From: Flavivirga aquimarina
Lineage (GTDB): Bacteria > Bacteroidota > Bacteroidia > Flavobacteriales > Flavobacteriaceae
Direction of reading: 5' to 3'
Assembly: GCF_030540835.1 (NCBI RefSeq)
Contig: NZ_JAUOEK010000024.1
Coordinates: forward strand, 1 to 64,000
Length of the DNA: 64,000 bases
The notes under the pieces are model-generated. The model saw nothing but the letters and a program-made list of their open reading frames with translations. It did not search any database and was not told the DNA's origin. Both the position numbers and the translations under genes were made by a program. Below are positions 9,333-17,945 of this stretch, one piece after another. Positions within the stretch are counted from its first letter, which is position 1. Each line of letters opens with the position of its first letter.

Positions 9333-9387
9333 CAAAAATCGGAAACGATACTTATTCTAAAGGGATAATAACTTGTCTAATAAGGAT
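9333..9387 (-). promoter_or_regulatory. GGAT-box promoter for 8734-9303
   Basis: On the minus strand: ATCC boxes at 9387-9384 and 9366-9363 (21 bp apart) and a GATTTTTG -7-like element at 9340-9333, 26 bp from the inner box, the same geometry as 7687-7741. The start codon at 9303 is about 30 bp downstream. Confidence 0.6.
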
Positions 9388-9596
9388 TAACTAACACGGT
9401 CAGTTTTAAAGTGATGTTAATTGAATAAGATAACAGTGATTTCTAAGATAACAACAAGCGATCACTATCTGTTTTATGGATTATTACAGGTAATAAGTTT
9501 TGTCTTAAGAATGATTATTTGCTATTAGAATTTTAATTGCCGGAAAGTTGAAGGCTATATATGTTGGTTTGCCAGTGTTGCTTTTTATTGATTTTA

Positions 9597-9731
9597 GCTA
9601 CACTCAATCTCCAGAATCCCTATAAAAAAAGAGATCGAGCGCAACCGAAATCGTTATAAATCTTAAAAGACAACAACAAAGGTCGTTGATAAAATTTAGT
9701 TTAAAAGGATTAAAATTTAGTTTATAAGGAT
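9597..9731 (-). repeat. dispersed promoter-plus-hairpin element, copy A (possible small RNA)
   Basis: Read on the minus strand: two ATCC boxes (9731-9728, 9710-9707), a GACCTTTG -7-like element (9684-9677) 26 bp from the inner box, then about 40 bp later a ~22-bp stem whose arms are GATTTCGGTTGCGCTCGATC and its partner ending 9597. Most deviations from perfect pairing are G-U on the minus-strand RNA and would be A-C on the other strand, which favours minus-strand transcription. The element may instead be a mobile palindrome. Confidence 0.5.
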
Positions 9732-9792
9732 TAAATTATTTGTAGAATAAGAATCTGTTTTTTTGGATTTTTGACTATTGCTTTTTGTTTCG

Positions 9793-9927
9793 GCTACGCT
9801 CAACCTGTAGAATCCAACTAATGTGGTGATTGGGCGCAACCGAAGTCAAAAGACAAAAATTACTAACCAAAACAAAGATCGATCATATAGTTTAACTGAA
9901 ATGGATTAAAACTTGCCTGAAAAGGAT
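9793..9927 (-). repeat. dispersed promoter-plus-hairpin element, copy B (possible small RNA)
   Basis: The layout matches copy A: ATCC boxes at 9927-9924 and 9906-9903, GATCTTTG at 9880-9873, then TTCGGTTGCGCCCAATC pairing with a GGTTGAGCGTAGCCGAA arm. No downstream open frame was found. Confidence 0.5.
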
Positions 9928-9954
9928 TTTACCATGTTTGTTTTAGTTTTAACC

Positions 9955-12618
9955 TTAAAAATTATTGAATTTCCAGCTAAAACTTAACATAAAGTATTGT
10001 TTAAGAACCATACTTTGGGAATCTTGAATATAATCATTGGTCGCTATTCGTCTTGCGTTTGTGTTTTGATTTAATAGATCATAAACTTTTAAAGTTAAAA
10101 TGCCTTGGTCTTTAAACATAGTATAAGCCAAGGTCGTGTTCCAGAACCAGGCACTTTTTTGAAAATCTGTAGCCACGTTTGGATTATAATTAAAGCTTAT
10201 GTTGTGTAGCCATTCAAATTTTTTAGGAACGAATGTTGTCATTTGTAACCCTACTGAATGATTAAGAAACTCTTGATCGTTAAAATTCTCCAGGTCAAAT
10301 GTGGTTTTGTTAAAAGATATCCTATAATTTGGTGTAATCATCATAACATCATCCCATGAAAAAGTTATACCGGCGTGAGGTGTTAGAGCAGTATTGTTGG
10401 AAACATATTGCACATCATTATTAAAATTAACAGATTTGTTTATACTTGTAGACAGCCCCAGACTATACTTAAATGTTTTTAAAGAATCTATTTTTACTTC
10501 CTTATTATAACTACCACTGGCACTTAAACTATAGCCTCCATTTACATTGGCATAGCTTGTGTTTCGTACAAAATTTTCATCTATACTTGTTTTAGTAACT
10601 ACCTGATTGTTACTTAAACGGGCATTGATATGGCTAAAAAAACCGCTACGTTTTTGAAAATTAAAGGCATGGTACCCAAAATAAAAACTATGGGTATTTG
10701 TAGGTTTTAAATTGGGATTTCCTGTCACCGTATTTAAAGGGTTAGAGACATCTTGAAATGGCTGTAATTGTGATAATAACGGAGGCGTATTGCTTAGGTT
10801 ATAACTAGAATATACGTATGATTTTGGATTAAATCGATAATGAAAATTAGACCTTAATTCAATATTTTCAAAATCTCGCCCTAAACTTAAATCGGGTCTT
10901 AAAAAATCGATATTCTCCAGCGTTCTGAATACATATCCCATTTCTGAACTAACAGACCACTTTTCTTTTTTATAAGTGAGTTTTAACGCAGGAGTACTTC
11001 TTTTGTTTATATATTCAAAATCTGTGCTTAAGTCTTCATCAAATAAAGTGAAATCCTGTGTATCTGCTTCAAAAGTATAGGTGCTTTTTATATTTTCCTG
11101 TGTATCATTTCTATAATTAAACTTAAAATCTAAGAAGAATTCTTTTGCTTTTAAGGGCCATCTAAAAATGGCACTTGTATAGAATCCTTTTAATTTTTCG
11201 TCGCCATCTGTAAATTGGTTTCTATTGGTAGTTTCCGAGTCCGATCCAAAAATAGAAGTTTCAGAATTTAAAAAGGCATCGCTTTTTGTGGACTGATACT
11301 TATTCGAAATAAGGAATCTAACATAAGTTCCCTTTTTACCAAATCGTTTCGTGATACTTAAATGGTTATTAAAGTTTTTATTTGTAGTTTCTGTAAAAGA
11401 AGATAAAATAGATTGGTTTGTTAAGGTGTCTTCTTCGTCTAAGGACGTTTCATCTGTAGACGTTTCTGCTTTATTAGTGCTGATGTTAAATGATGGATTT
11501 ATGTTGATTAAAAGCGTAGAATCGACTTCGATATTTAGTCCTAAATTAACATTATGATTACCACTTTCATTATATGAACTCGTATTAGAACTGGTGGAAT
11601 ATCTAGAGTCGGGGAGAATATATTCTCGTTGTATTGTGTTTTCGTTTTCAGAACGGCTATCAGAGAAAAAATAATTGGCAGAGAGATCACTTTTTTTTCT
11701 CAATTTGTCAACATAATTGGCACCATAATTTTGAGATATTGTAATGCCTTCTCCACTGGTAAGCCCTCTCCCAAAACTAAATCCAGGCGAATTAATATTG
11801 TTACCTCCGGCAAGAATACTGATACGTTTATCGTTATCGAAAAGATTAAGCATACCGGCAAGCTCGTAACGCTTATTAGTTCCTGTACCTGCTGCAACTT
11901 GCCCAAAGATACCATCATTATTTTCTTCTTTTATAACGAGGTTAATAGTTTTTTTTTCTTTGTCGCCTTCGTCTCCGGCAAAAGCTTCTGCTTTGGTTTT
12001 TGTGTCTGTAATTTGAATGTTTTCAATAATTTCTTTGTTTAAATGTCTGGTTGTTATAGTAGGATCATTGCTAAAAAAGGGTTTTCCATTTACCAAAATA
12101 TTATCCACCTCTTTACCGTTTACGGTTATTTTTCCTTCTTCGGTAACTCCTACGCCAGGCAGTTGCTTTAATAAATCTTCAACATTAGCATCCTTTTTAG
12201 TTTTAAAAGAGGCTGCATTAAATTTTAAAGTATCTTTTGCTATAATAACAGGAGGACTCACTTTTATAAGAATTTCGTCCAAAGCATTAACATCTGTTTT
12301 TAGATTAATGGTGTCCAAATTAATAGATTCTTGATCTAAATTAATAGATTGAAAGTGGGTTAGATAACCAACATAAGAAATATAAAGGTTTAAATGCCTA
12401 TCTGCTGTTTTTCCTTCTAAAGAAAACCTGCCATTTTTATCCGAAATGGTATAAGTGACTAATAGGCTATCTTTAGCGCGTTGTAAATAAATAGTGGCAG
12501 CTTCCAAAGCCATTTTATCGGTTTCGGTTATTAAAGTTCCGGAAATTTTAAATGGTTTCGTTTGGGAGAAAGCCTTTATTGTGCAGAGCATTGTTAATAT
12601 GAAAAAACAATATTTCAC
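9955..12618 (-). CDS. outer-membrane beta-barrel receptor (PF14905-type) with regulatory N-domain
   Basis: An 887-residue outer-membrane protein. Signal peptide MKYCFFILTMLCTIKAFSQ is followed by a CarboxypepD-regulatory-like domain (ISGTLITETDKMALEAATIY, about 24-105), a plug-like domain (LLKQLPGVGVTEEGKITVNG and ILVNGKPFFSND, about 145-235) and a long beta-barrel ending MLSFSWKFNNF, where the terminal aromatic residue suits BAM recognition. It is a clear paralogue of 32669-35431 and 35576-38353. The start codon is GTG; the next codons give a normal signal peptide, so I accept it. TonB dependence and substrate are unknown. A 19-bp palindrome lies 58 bp upstream (12676-12694). Confidence 0.9.
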   Translation of the reverse strand: MKYCFFILTMLCTIKAFSQTKPFKISGTLITETDKMALEAATIYLQRAKDSLLVTYTISDKNGRFSLEGKTADRHLNLYISYVGYLTHFQSINLDQESINLDTINLKTDVNALDEILIKVSPPVIIAKDTLKFNAASFKTKKDANVEDLLKQLPGVGVTEEGKITVNGKEVDNILVNGKPFFSNDPTITTRHLNKEIIENIQITDTKTKAEAFAGDEGDKEKKTINLVIKEENNDGIFGQVAAGTGTNKRYELAGMLNLFDNDKRISILAGGNNINSPGFSFGRGLTSGEGITISQNYGANYVDKLRKKSDLSANYFFSDSRSENENTIQREYILPDSRYSTSSNTSSYNESGNHNVNLGLNIEVDSTLLININPSFNISTNKAETSTDETSLDEEDTLTNQSILSSFTETTNKNFNNHLSITKRFGKKGTYVRFLISNKYQSTKSDAFLNSETSIFGSDSETTNRNQFTDGDEKLKGFYTSAIFRWPLKAKEFFLDFKFNYRNDTQENIKSTYTFEADTQDFTLFDEDLSTDFEYINKRSTPALKLTYKKEKWSVSSEMGYVFRTLENIDFLRPDLSLGRDFENIELRSNFHYRFNPKSYVYSSYNLSNTPPLLSQLQPFQDVSNPLNTVTGNPNLKPTNTHSFYFGYHAFNFQKRSGFFSHINARLSNNQVVTKTSIDENFVRNTSYANVNGGYSLSASGSYNKEVKIDSLKTFKYSLGLSTSINKSVNFNNDVQYVSNNTALTPHAGITFSWDDVMMITPNYRISFNKTTFDLENFNDQEFLNHSVGLQMTTFVPKKFEWLHNISFNYNPNVATDFQKSAWFWNTTLAYTMFKDQGILTLKVYDLLNQNTNARRIATNDYIQDSQSMVLKQYFMLSFSWKFNNF

Positions 12619-12675
12619 AGATTTAAATTTTAGTTAATTTTTTGATAATAAATGAATTATAAAACTTAAAACTTG

Positions 12676-12694
12676 TGTAAACATGTAGTTTACA
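12676..12694. promoter_or_regulatory. operator-like palindrome upstream of the receptor gene
   Basis: TGTAAAC and GTTTACA are perfect 7-bp inverted half-sites around a 5-bp spacer, 58 bp upstream of the GTG start at 12618. A dimeric regulator could bind here; which one is unknown. Confidence 0.5.
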
Positions 12695-12871
12695 TATTAA
12701 ATATTTTATAATGGTAGTTTTTTGAATTCATACAGTAGGTTTTTAAAAATGTTCTTATATTTTTATAATATGATTGTCAATTGATGGTGAGAATTTATTT
12801 TCAAGTTAAAGACTAAAACTCTACAATTTCATTGCAGCTACTTTAGTTTCTATAAACCTTTTTCAACAACT

Positions 12872-12939
12872 TTGTCATTCTGCACTTGATGCGGAATCCA
12901 TTTTTCATAGGTGGATTCCTATCTTCGAAGGAATGACAA
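12872..12939. repeat. REP-like hairpin
   Basis: Outer arms TTGTCATTC/GAATGACAA and inner arms GGAATCCA/TGGATTCC are all perfect. This is a GTCATTC-type dispersed palindrome. Confidence 0.7.
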
Positions 12940-13055
12940 TTGGTCATAGACTATGCTATGGTCAAAAGGCGTTTCATTCCTTACCCAAAACCATTAATTT
13001 TAAATCCATGTTGATTTATTGTCCGATACTTGAAATTCTTACCTTTTCAATTCCA

Positions 13056-13196
13056 GCTACGCTAAATCCTAAAATCTTAGTAGTAGGTATTAGGCGCAAC
13101 CGAAGTTGAAAAGACAACAAAATTAACTAACAACTATAGAGCAAATATCGATGATAAAAATTATCTCAAATGGATTAAAACTTGTCTGTAAAGGAT
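13056..13196 (-). repeat. dispersed promoter-plus-hairpin element, copy C (possible small RNA)
   Basis: On the minus strand: ATCC boxes at 13196-13193 and 13175-13172, a TTG, GATATTTG at 13149-13142 (26 bp from the inner box), then a stem with arms TTCAACTTCGGTTGCGCC and GCGTAGCTGGAATTGAA. The lower stem differs from copies A and B but is still paired. Confidence 0.55.
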
Positions 13197-13246
13197 GTAT
13201 TTAGTGGTTTACTGAAAAGAAACGTGTTTTTGATTAATTAAGGTGT

Positions 13247-13475
13247 GTTCGATTTAAGAATAAATATATTTATTAGAAAATCAACACGCTAAACTTGAAT
13301 GTCAGGTTGAGACCCGAGATTTTTTTTAAGCGGATATAATGACGTAATGCCTCCTCGAGTACTTCGACTCCGCTTAGCACAGATCGCTCAAGATAAACTA
13401 AAGCCGAAGTACTCAAGGCGGCAAGTAACAATATTATTGAGTTTATCCTTAAAATGAACTTGTCTTAAACCAAAC
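13247..13475. repeat. MITE-like element, copy 2
   Basis: Imperfect 13-bp terminal inverted repeats (GTTCGATTTAAGA at 13247 and TCTTAAACCAAAC ending 13475) frame 229 bp. The interior has a perfect GAGTACTTCG/CGAAGTACTC pair (13357-13366, 13405-13414). Both flanks match the element at 7980-8538. No transposase is encoded. Confidence 0.6.
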
Positions 13476-13507
13476 TCATATTAACTAGTCAGTTAATTAA
13501 AAGCTTT

Positions 13508-14497
13508 TTATTGATTTTGATGAAAATTAGATTGTTTTCTTAAATCTCTTGGAGAAAAGCCATATTTTTCTTTGAAAACTTTAGAAAAATGAGGTGCGCT
13601 AATAAACCCTGTAACATGAGCCACTTCTTTTATAGATGTATCCGTATGTTGGATTAATACACTTGCTTTTCTTAACCTTTGGTCTATTAAAAAACGAAAA
13701 ATAGTTTGTCCATATAATTGTTTGAATCCGTATTTTAATTTGTATTCATTGGTTCCAAAGGTATGTGCTAATTCTATTAATGGTGAAAGCGGTTTATCTA
13801 AATTGTTTATAATATAATCATGTACTTCTCGAATTTTTCTAATATCTAAATAGCTTAGATTTAGCTGTACTTTCTTGCCGGTAGAGTTGCCAGTTGTTTT
13901 TTCTTTGTTCTTTCTCGAATTTACAATTTCTTGTAATTCGTTTTTCCTTTCCATACTACTCTTAATAATTTCTATGGACGTGATTATGATTCTTTCCGAT
14001 TGGTTAATCCGGTCTATATATTTGCTTACCAGACAATTTGTTGGTACGATTAAATCTTGTTTGGATTTAAAATATAACTCTATAGATTTCTCTAAGGTAT
14101 CTTGATTTGAATGTTCTAACTTGGTCTTTAAATCTTTCCAAGCCAATTTAGAATCTTGAGTTAGGAAGGTAGAAAAAGTGTTTTTCTGTAATTCATCATC
14201 ATTAAAAAGCAACATTTGTTTTATTCGAGAATTATAAGTTATAATAACATCTTCTGGGTCTAATACAAAGAACATTTGTACCATATGCTTATAAGTTTCT
14301 GTTAAATTTGTATAGCCTTGATGAAGAAAAGAACCTCTTATTTCTTCAAGAGACATATTAACCAAAGCGATGAGTGCTTCGATGCCATCATTCATGTTGG
14401 ATCTTTCAATTTTGTATGAAAAATTCCCGCTCGCAAATTCCATGAGCATGTTATGGATCTGTTTTATTCTTTTCTCATTGATAACTTCATCGGTCAT
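13508..14497 (-). CDS. AraC-family regulator with N-terminal PAS-like sensory region
   Basis: A 329-residue cytoplasmic regulator. The C-terminal ~100 residues (about 222-322) are a typical AraC double helix-turn-helix: the first helix pair around LIELAHTFGTNEYKLKYGFK, then SIKEVAHVTGFISAPHFSKV and the signature FKEKYGFSPRDLRK. The first ~190 residues lack the usual cupin and instead look PAS-like (MFFVLDPEDVIITYNSRIKQ, then LLFNDDEL), linked by a charged spacer (RKNKEKTTGNSTGKK). Its likely partner is the DUF7793-like gene upstream on the same strand (116-bp gap). The ligand is unknown. Whether it binds the GGAT boxes of this region is a guess. Confidence 0.85.
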   Translation of the reverse strand: MTDEVINEKRIKQIHNMLMEFASGNFSYKIERSNMNDGIEALIALVNMSLEEIRGSFLHQGYTNLTETYKHMVQMFFVLDPEDVIITYNSRIKQMLLFNDDELQKNTFSTFLTQDSKLAWKDLKTKLEHSNQDTLEKSIELYFKSKQDLIVPTNCLVSKYIDRINQSERIIITSIEIIKSSMERKNELQEIVNSRKNKEKTTGNSTGKKVQLNLSYLDIRKIREVHDYIINNLDKPLSPLIELAHTFGTNEYKLKYGFKQLYGQTIFRFLIDQRLRKASVLIQHTDTSIKEVAHVTGFISAPHFSKVFKEKYGFSPRDLRKQSNFHQNQ

Positions 14498-14613
14498 AAA
14501 TCCTAAAGAGTTTAATCATTTAATGTAAGAGGGATATACTTTAATAAACTGAATAAATCAAAAATTATTTTATTTGAAAAATTAGTATGACATTAAAGTT
14601 ATGCGGTTCATAA

Positions 14614-14994
14614 TTATACAGGTTTATAATCATTTAGAAACTTTAAAGCAGCCTCCTTTGTGGTAAAAGCTTTAGTTATGATGGAAGGACTACTTGTTTT
14701 GATATAAAAACCTGATATGGTATAGGTTAATGGACTATTGACTAATAAAGCAACTACCTTTAATAAAGTAGAGCCTTCTATAGCGAAATAGTTTCTTGCT
14801 TCTTTATTTACACTTTTAATACCTCTTATATCACAAAGAATTAAAAGTGATTTGCCTTGTTGTAATGCGAGTCTGTCACTCACAATTTTTTTTGCAACTT
14901 CCAGATCTATCTCGACTCCTTTTTTATAAACAAAGTGAAGAATGTCTTTTTCAATCCAGAATTTTGAGTATTCATTTTCTATATGGTTAGCCAA
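14614..14994 (-). CDS. DUF7793/STAS-like small protein
   Basis: A 126-residue soluble protein. Alternating strands and helices (KSLLILCDIRGIKSVNKEAR) and the C-terminal FTTKEAALKFLNDYK helix resemble the SpoIIAA/STAS-like fold grouped as DUF7793 in flavobacteria. These are short single-domain proteins often encoded beside regulators, which fits the AraC-type gene that follows on the same strand. Translation appears to start at TTG (14994); no in-frame ATG exists near the N-terminus. It may act as a partner-switch or ligand-binding module, but function is inferred only from fold resemblance. Confidence 0.6.
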   Translation of the reverse strand: MANHIENEYSKFWIEKDILHFVYKKGVEIDLEVAKKIVSDRLALQQGKSLLILCDIRGIKSVNKEARNYFAIEGSTLLKVVALLVNSPLTYTISGFYIKTSSPSIITKAFTTKEAALKFLNDYKPV

Positions 14995-15515
14995 AGTGTT
15001 TTAAGATTTAAGGGGTTCAAAAATTTCATATTTATTTTTAAATATACGCACAACTAGTGCTTTTTGTCTTAATTTAATTTGTTTATGAGAGAGAAACATC
15101 TTATATAATTGAATGGATTCAAACAAAACTAACTAGTGCATAACAAATATAATTACAATTATTTTAACATTATTGAGGAAAAACCGTACTTTTTTATACT
15201 TAATGAGTAATTTTTGATGGCAATTGTGTTTTACCCTTCTAGTTAAAAATTAAATGATGTTTTTTAAATCTATATAAATGCAATTACTTGTAATTCAAAT
15301 AGTTATTGATTTGTTTTTTGCTACATAGATAACAATCTATAGTTTTCTACAGAAAGCATTTGTCTTAAAGGGATAAAAACTTATCTGTAGAGGATTTTTT
15401 TCTAACCCCTTATAACCAGTACAAGATTAGATGATTAATTTTAGATTTATTTAACATAAAATTTTAGATAAAAAACCAAATTCTAAATTGAACTAAAACC
15501 TAAATAAACTCCAAA
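14995..15515. other. divergent intergenic region
   Basis: AT-rich region between divergent genes with no open frame. It holds one tandem GGAT-box site (15371-15395) that lacks the -7 element at the position seen elsewhere. Confidence 0.6.
15371..15395. promoter_or_regulatory. tandem GGAT-box site without a -7 element
   Basis: GGAT at 15371-15374 and 15392-15395, 21 bp apart, with the conserved AAAACTTATCTG between them and a perfect GATAA/TTATC inverted pair. No TTTG-type -7 element lies at 26 or 36 bp on the minus strand. It is 121 bp upstream of 15516. Confidence 0.45.
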
Positions 15516-17945
15516 ATGGCAAAAATTAAGCACAATAATTTTCTTAATACAGTTAATGAAGTATTTACAGATGCAAAAGAACAAGGTGTATTACATTTAT
15601 ATGCAGAAGGTACTAATTTCACAGGTAGAAAGATAAAAGTAAAACAAAAAGATCTTTTTCATTTTGGAACTACAGGATATTTAGGCCTAGAACAGGACAT
15701 GCGCTTAAAAGAAGCCGCTGTGGATGCTATTTATAAATATGGAACACAGTTTCCGCTTTCTAAAAGTTATATTTCAAATCCGTTATACCGTGAACTTGAA
15801 GAGAAAATGACCCAGTTGTATAATGCGCCTATTATTATTACAAAAAATAGCACCCTTGGCCATCTTGGAGCTATCCCCAGTGCTGTTGATGATGGTGATG
15901 CCATTATTTTAGACCATCAGGTACACTGGAGTGTACAAAGCGCAGCAAATACACTTAAAACCCGTAGTGTGCCAATTGAGATGATTAGGCATAACAATCT
16001 TGATATGTTGGAAGATAAAATTAAAAAATTATCATCCAAATGTAAAAAGATATGGTATATGGTAGATGGTGTTTATTCTATGTATGGAGATGTAGCTCCT
16101 ATAGATGATCTTATGAAGTTATGTAACAAATATTCGCAATTACATTTATACATAGATGATGTTCATGGAATGAGTTGGGCAGGTAAACGAGGAACGGGGT
16201 ATGCGTTTAGTAAATTAAAGGAATTACCTGAAAATATATTGTTGTTTGGAACGTTAAGTAAAACTTTTGGAGCCAGTGGAGCTGTTGCTGTATGTACCCA
16301 TAAAAAAAGACATCATAAAATTAAAACTTTTGGGGGGCCTTTAACTTTTTCAGTTCAGTTAGAACCTGCTTCTATAGCTGCGGCAATTGCATCCGCAAAT
16401 ATTCACCTTTCACCAGAGATTTATATGCTTCAAAACGAATTGTTAGAGCGCATCACCTTATTTAATACCTTGTTAGCAGACACAGATTTGCCTTTAGTTG
16501 AAGAAAATAATTCGCCAGTATTCTATATAGGAACAGGGATGCCGGTTACTGGATATAATTTTGTGAATAGGTTAATGTCTGAAGGGTTTTTTGTGAATTT
16601 GGGAATATTCCCAGCCGTACCCGTGAAAAATACAGGCATAAGAGTTACTATTTCCAGACATAATCAGGCAGAAGAAATAAAAGGTTTAGTAGACGCTATG
16701 GTTTATCATTATCCGAAAGCTTTAGAAGATACACATACTACACCAAATAAAGTTAGGATGGCTTTTAAACTACCCATTTTAAATGAGGAATCGAAAAAGA
16801 AGAAAGCTGTTGAGGGTATTCGTATTGAATACAAACAGACGATACAAGATATCGATAAAGATAAATGGAATAAACTTATGGGGAAACAAGGGGTTTTTGA
16901 TTGGGATGGCCTGCTTTTTCTAGAAAAAGTTTTTACGAAAAACGAAGGTTATGAAAATAATTGGAAGTTTCATTACATCATCATTAAAGATGAAGCGAAT
17001 ACTCCAATATTAGCTACGTTTTTTACATATGCCTTATCTAAAGATGATATGCTAGCTCCGGTTTCTGTTTCTACTAAATTAGAAGACATACGAAAAGATG
17101 AACCTTATTACCTGACTTCTTACGTGCTGGGTATGGGGTCGCCATTTACAGAAGGAAAGCATTTGTATGTAGATAAATCGCATCCACAATGGAAACTAGC
17201 AGTCAAGCAGATGTTGGATAAAATTGAAGAACTGCAACATCAATGTAATTCCAACTGGGTGGTATTAAGGGATTTTGAAGATGATGAGGAACTTAGTCAG
17301 TTATTTCACCAACAAGGGTTCATTAAGATGATGATACCCGATTCATGCCAGATCCTTGATCTTTATTGGAATACCATGGACGAATATCCAGAGTCATTAT
17401 CTACACGTTCCAGAAAACACTTTAAAAAAGATATTCAACCTTATGAAGATCGTTTTGAGGTTGTATATAATAAAGAACCTGACGAAAATCAAATAAATCA
17501 GTTTTATGAGCTATATAATAATGTTAATAAAAATAATATAGCTTTAAATATGTTTGCCTTACCAAAAAAGCTATTTGTGATGATGTCTCAGCATCCTAAT
17601 TGGGAATTTTTAACACTTTATTTAAAAGAAGAATTTAACATTGGGAAATCGCATATCCCGGTAGGTGTTATGCTTTGTTACAAAAATTTGGGTGCCACTT
17701 ATACACCAGCTTTTATTGGTATGGATTATAATTATACTAAAGAGCATCAAGTTTACAGACAGTTATTATATCAAACCATTAAACGTGCTACAGAACTTGG
17801 ATTTAAAAAGATAGATTTTGGTATGACAGCATCCTTTGAAAAGAAAAAAGTGGGCGCCACTATTATTCCAAAAAACGCCTATATACAGGCAAAAGACAAC
17901 TTTTCTTTGGGATTAATGAGTGTTATGGAAACTACTAATAATTAA
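15516..17945 (+). CDS. alpha-oxoamine synthase / BioF2-like GNAT fusion
   Basis: An 809-residue cytoplasmic two-domain protein. Residues 1 to about 415 are a PLP-dependent fold-type I enzyme of the alpha-oxoamine synthase family (serine palmitoyltransferase, BioF, Kbl relatives), with DGVYSMYGD (184-192), the DDVHGM cofactor Asp/His (214-219) and the Schiff-base lysine K249 in TLSKTFGASGA. Residues about 450-800 resemble the BioF2-like/FemAB-type acetyltransferase fold (DUF482-like, WDGLLFLEKVF). Such enzymes condense an acyl-CoA or acyl-ACP with an amino acid, and the second domain could acylate the product. A sphingoid, sulfonolipid-like or aminolipid product is plausible but unproven. No lipid gene is adjacent. 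Confidence 0.85.
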   Translation: MAKIKHNNFLNTVNEVFTDAKEQGVLHLYAEGTNFTGRKIKVKQKDLFHFGTTGYLGLEQDMRLKEAAVDAIYKYGTQFPLSKSYISNPLYRELEEKMTQLYNAPIIITKNSTLGHLGAIPSAVDDGDAIILDHQVHWSVQSAANTLKTRSVPIEMIRHNNLDMLEDKIKKLSSKCKKIWYMVDGVYSMYGDVAPIDDLMKLCNKYSQLHLYIDDVHGMSWAGKRGTGYAFSKLKELPENILLFGTLSKTFGASGAVAVCTHKKRHHKIKTFGGPLTFSVQLEPASIAAAIASANIHLSPEIYMLQNELLERITLFNTLLADTDLPLVEENNSPVFYIGTGMPVTGYNFVNRLMSEGFFVNLGIFPAVPVKNTGIRVTISRHNQAEEIKGLVDAMVYHYPKALEDTHTTPNKVRMAFKLPILNEESKKKKAVEGIRIEYKQTIQDIDKDKWNKLMGKQGVFDWDGLLFLEKVFTKNEGYENNWKFHYIIIKDEANTPILATFFTYALSKDDMLAPVSVSTKLEDIRKDEPYYLTSYVLGMGSPFTEGKHLYVDKSHPQWKLAVKQMLDKIEELQHQCNSNWVVLRDFEDDEELSQLFHQQGFIKMMIPDSCQILDLYWNTMDEYPESLSTRSRKHFKKDIQPYEDRFEVVYNKEPDENQINQFYELYNNVNKNNIALNMFALPKKLFVMMSQHPNWEFLTLYLKEEFNIGKSHIPVGVMLCYKNLGATYTPAFIGMDYNYTKEHQVYRQLLYQTIKRATELGFKKIDFGMTASFEKKKVGATIIPKNAYIQAKDNFSLGLMSVMETTNN

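Larger units (their letters stand above)
9388..9954. other. intergenic region with two copies of a hairpin element
   Basis: No gene of adequate quality. The stretch is filled largely by two copies of the ~140-bp promoter-plus-hairpin repeat (9597-9731 and 9793-9927). Confidence 0.6.
12619..13507. other. intergenic region with operator-like palindrome and repeats
   Basis: No gene was found. It holds a 19-bp palindrome (12676-12694), a REP-like hairpin (12872-12939), copy C of the promoter-plus-hairpin element (13056-13196) and MITE-like copy 2 (13247-13475). Confidence 0.6.

Noticed and set aside
11629-12042. 137-codon + strand frame inside the receptor gene
   Set aside because: Antisense to the barrel and plug of the receptor at 9955-12618, with low-complexity Phe/Ile composition and no start context.
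6614-15395. CRISPR array as an explanation of the GGAT-box repeats
   Set aside because: Only two to three units occur per site, without unique spacers of constant length between perfect repeats, and no cas gene is present.
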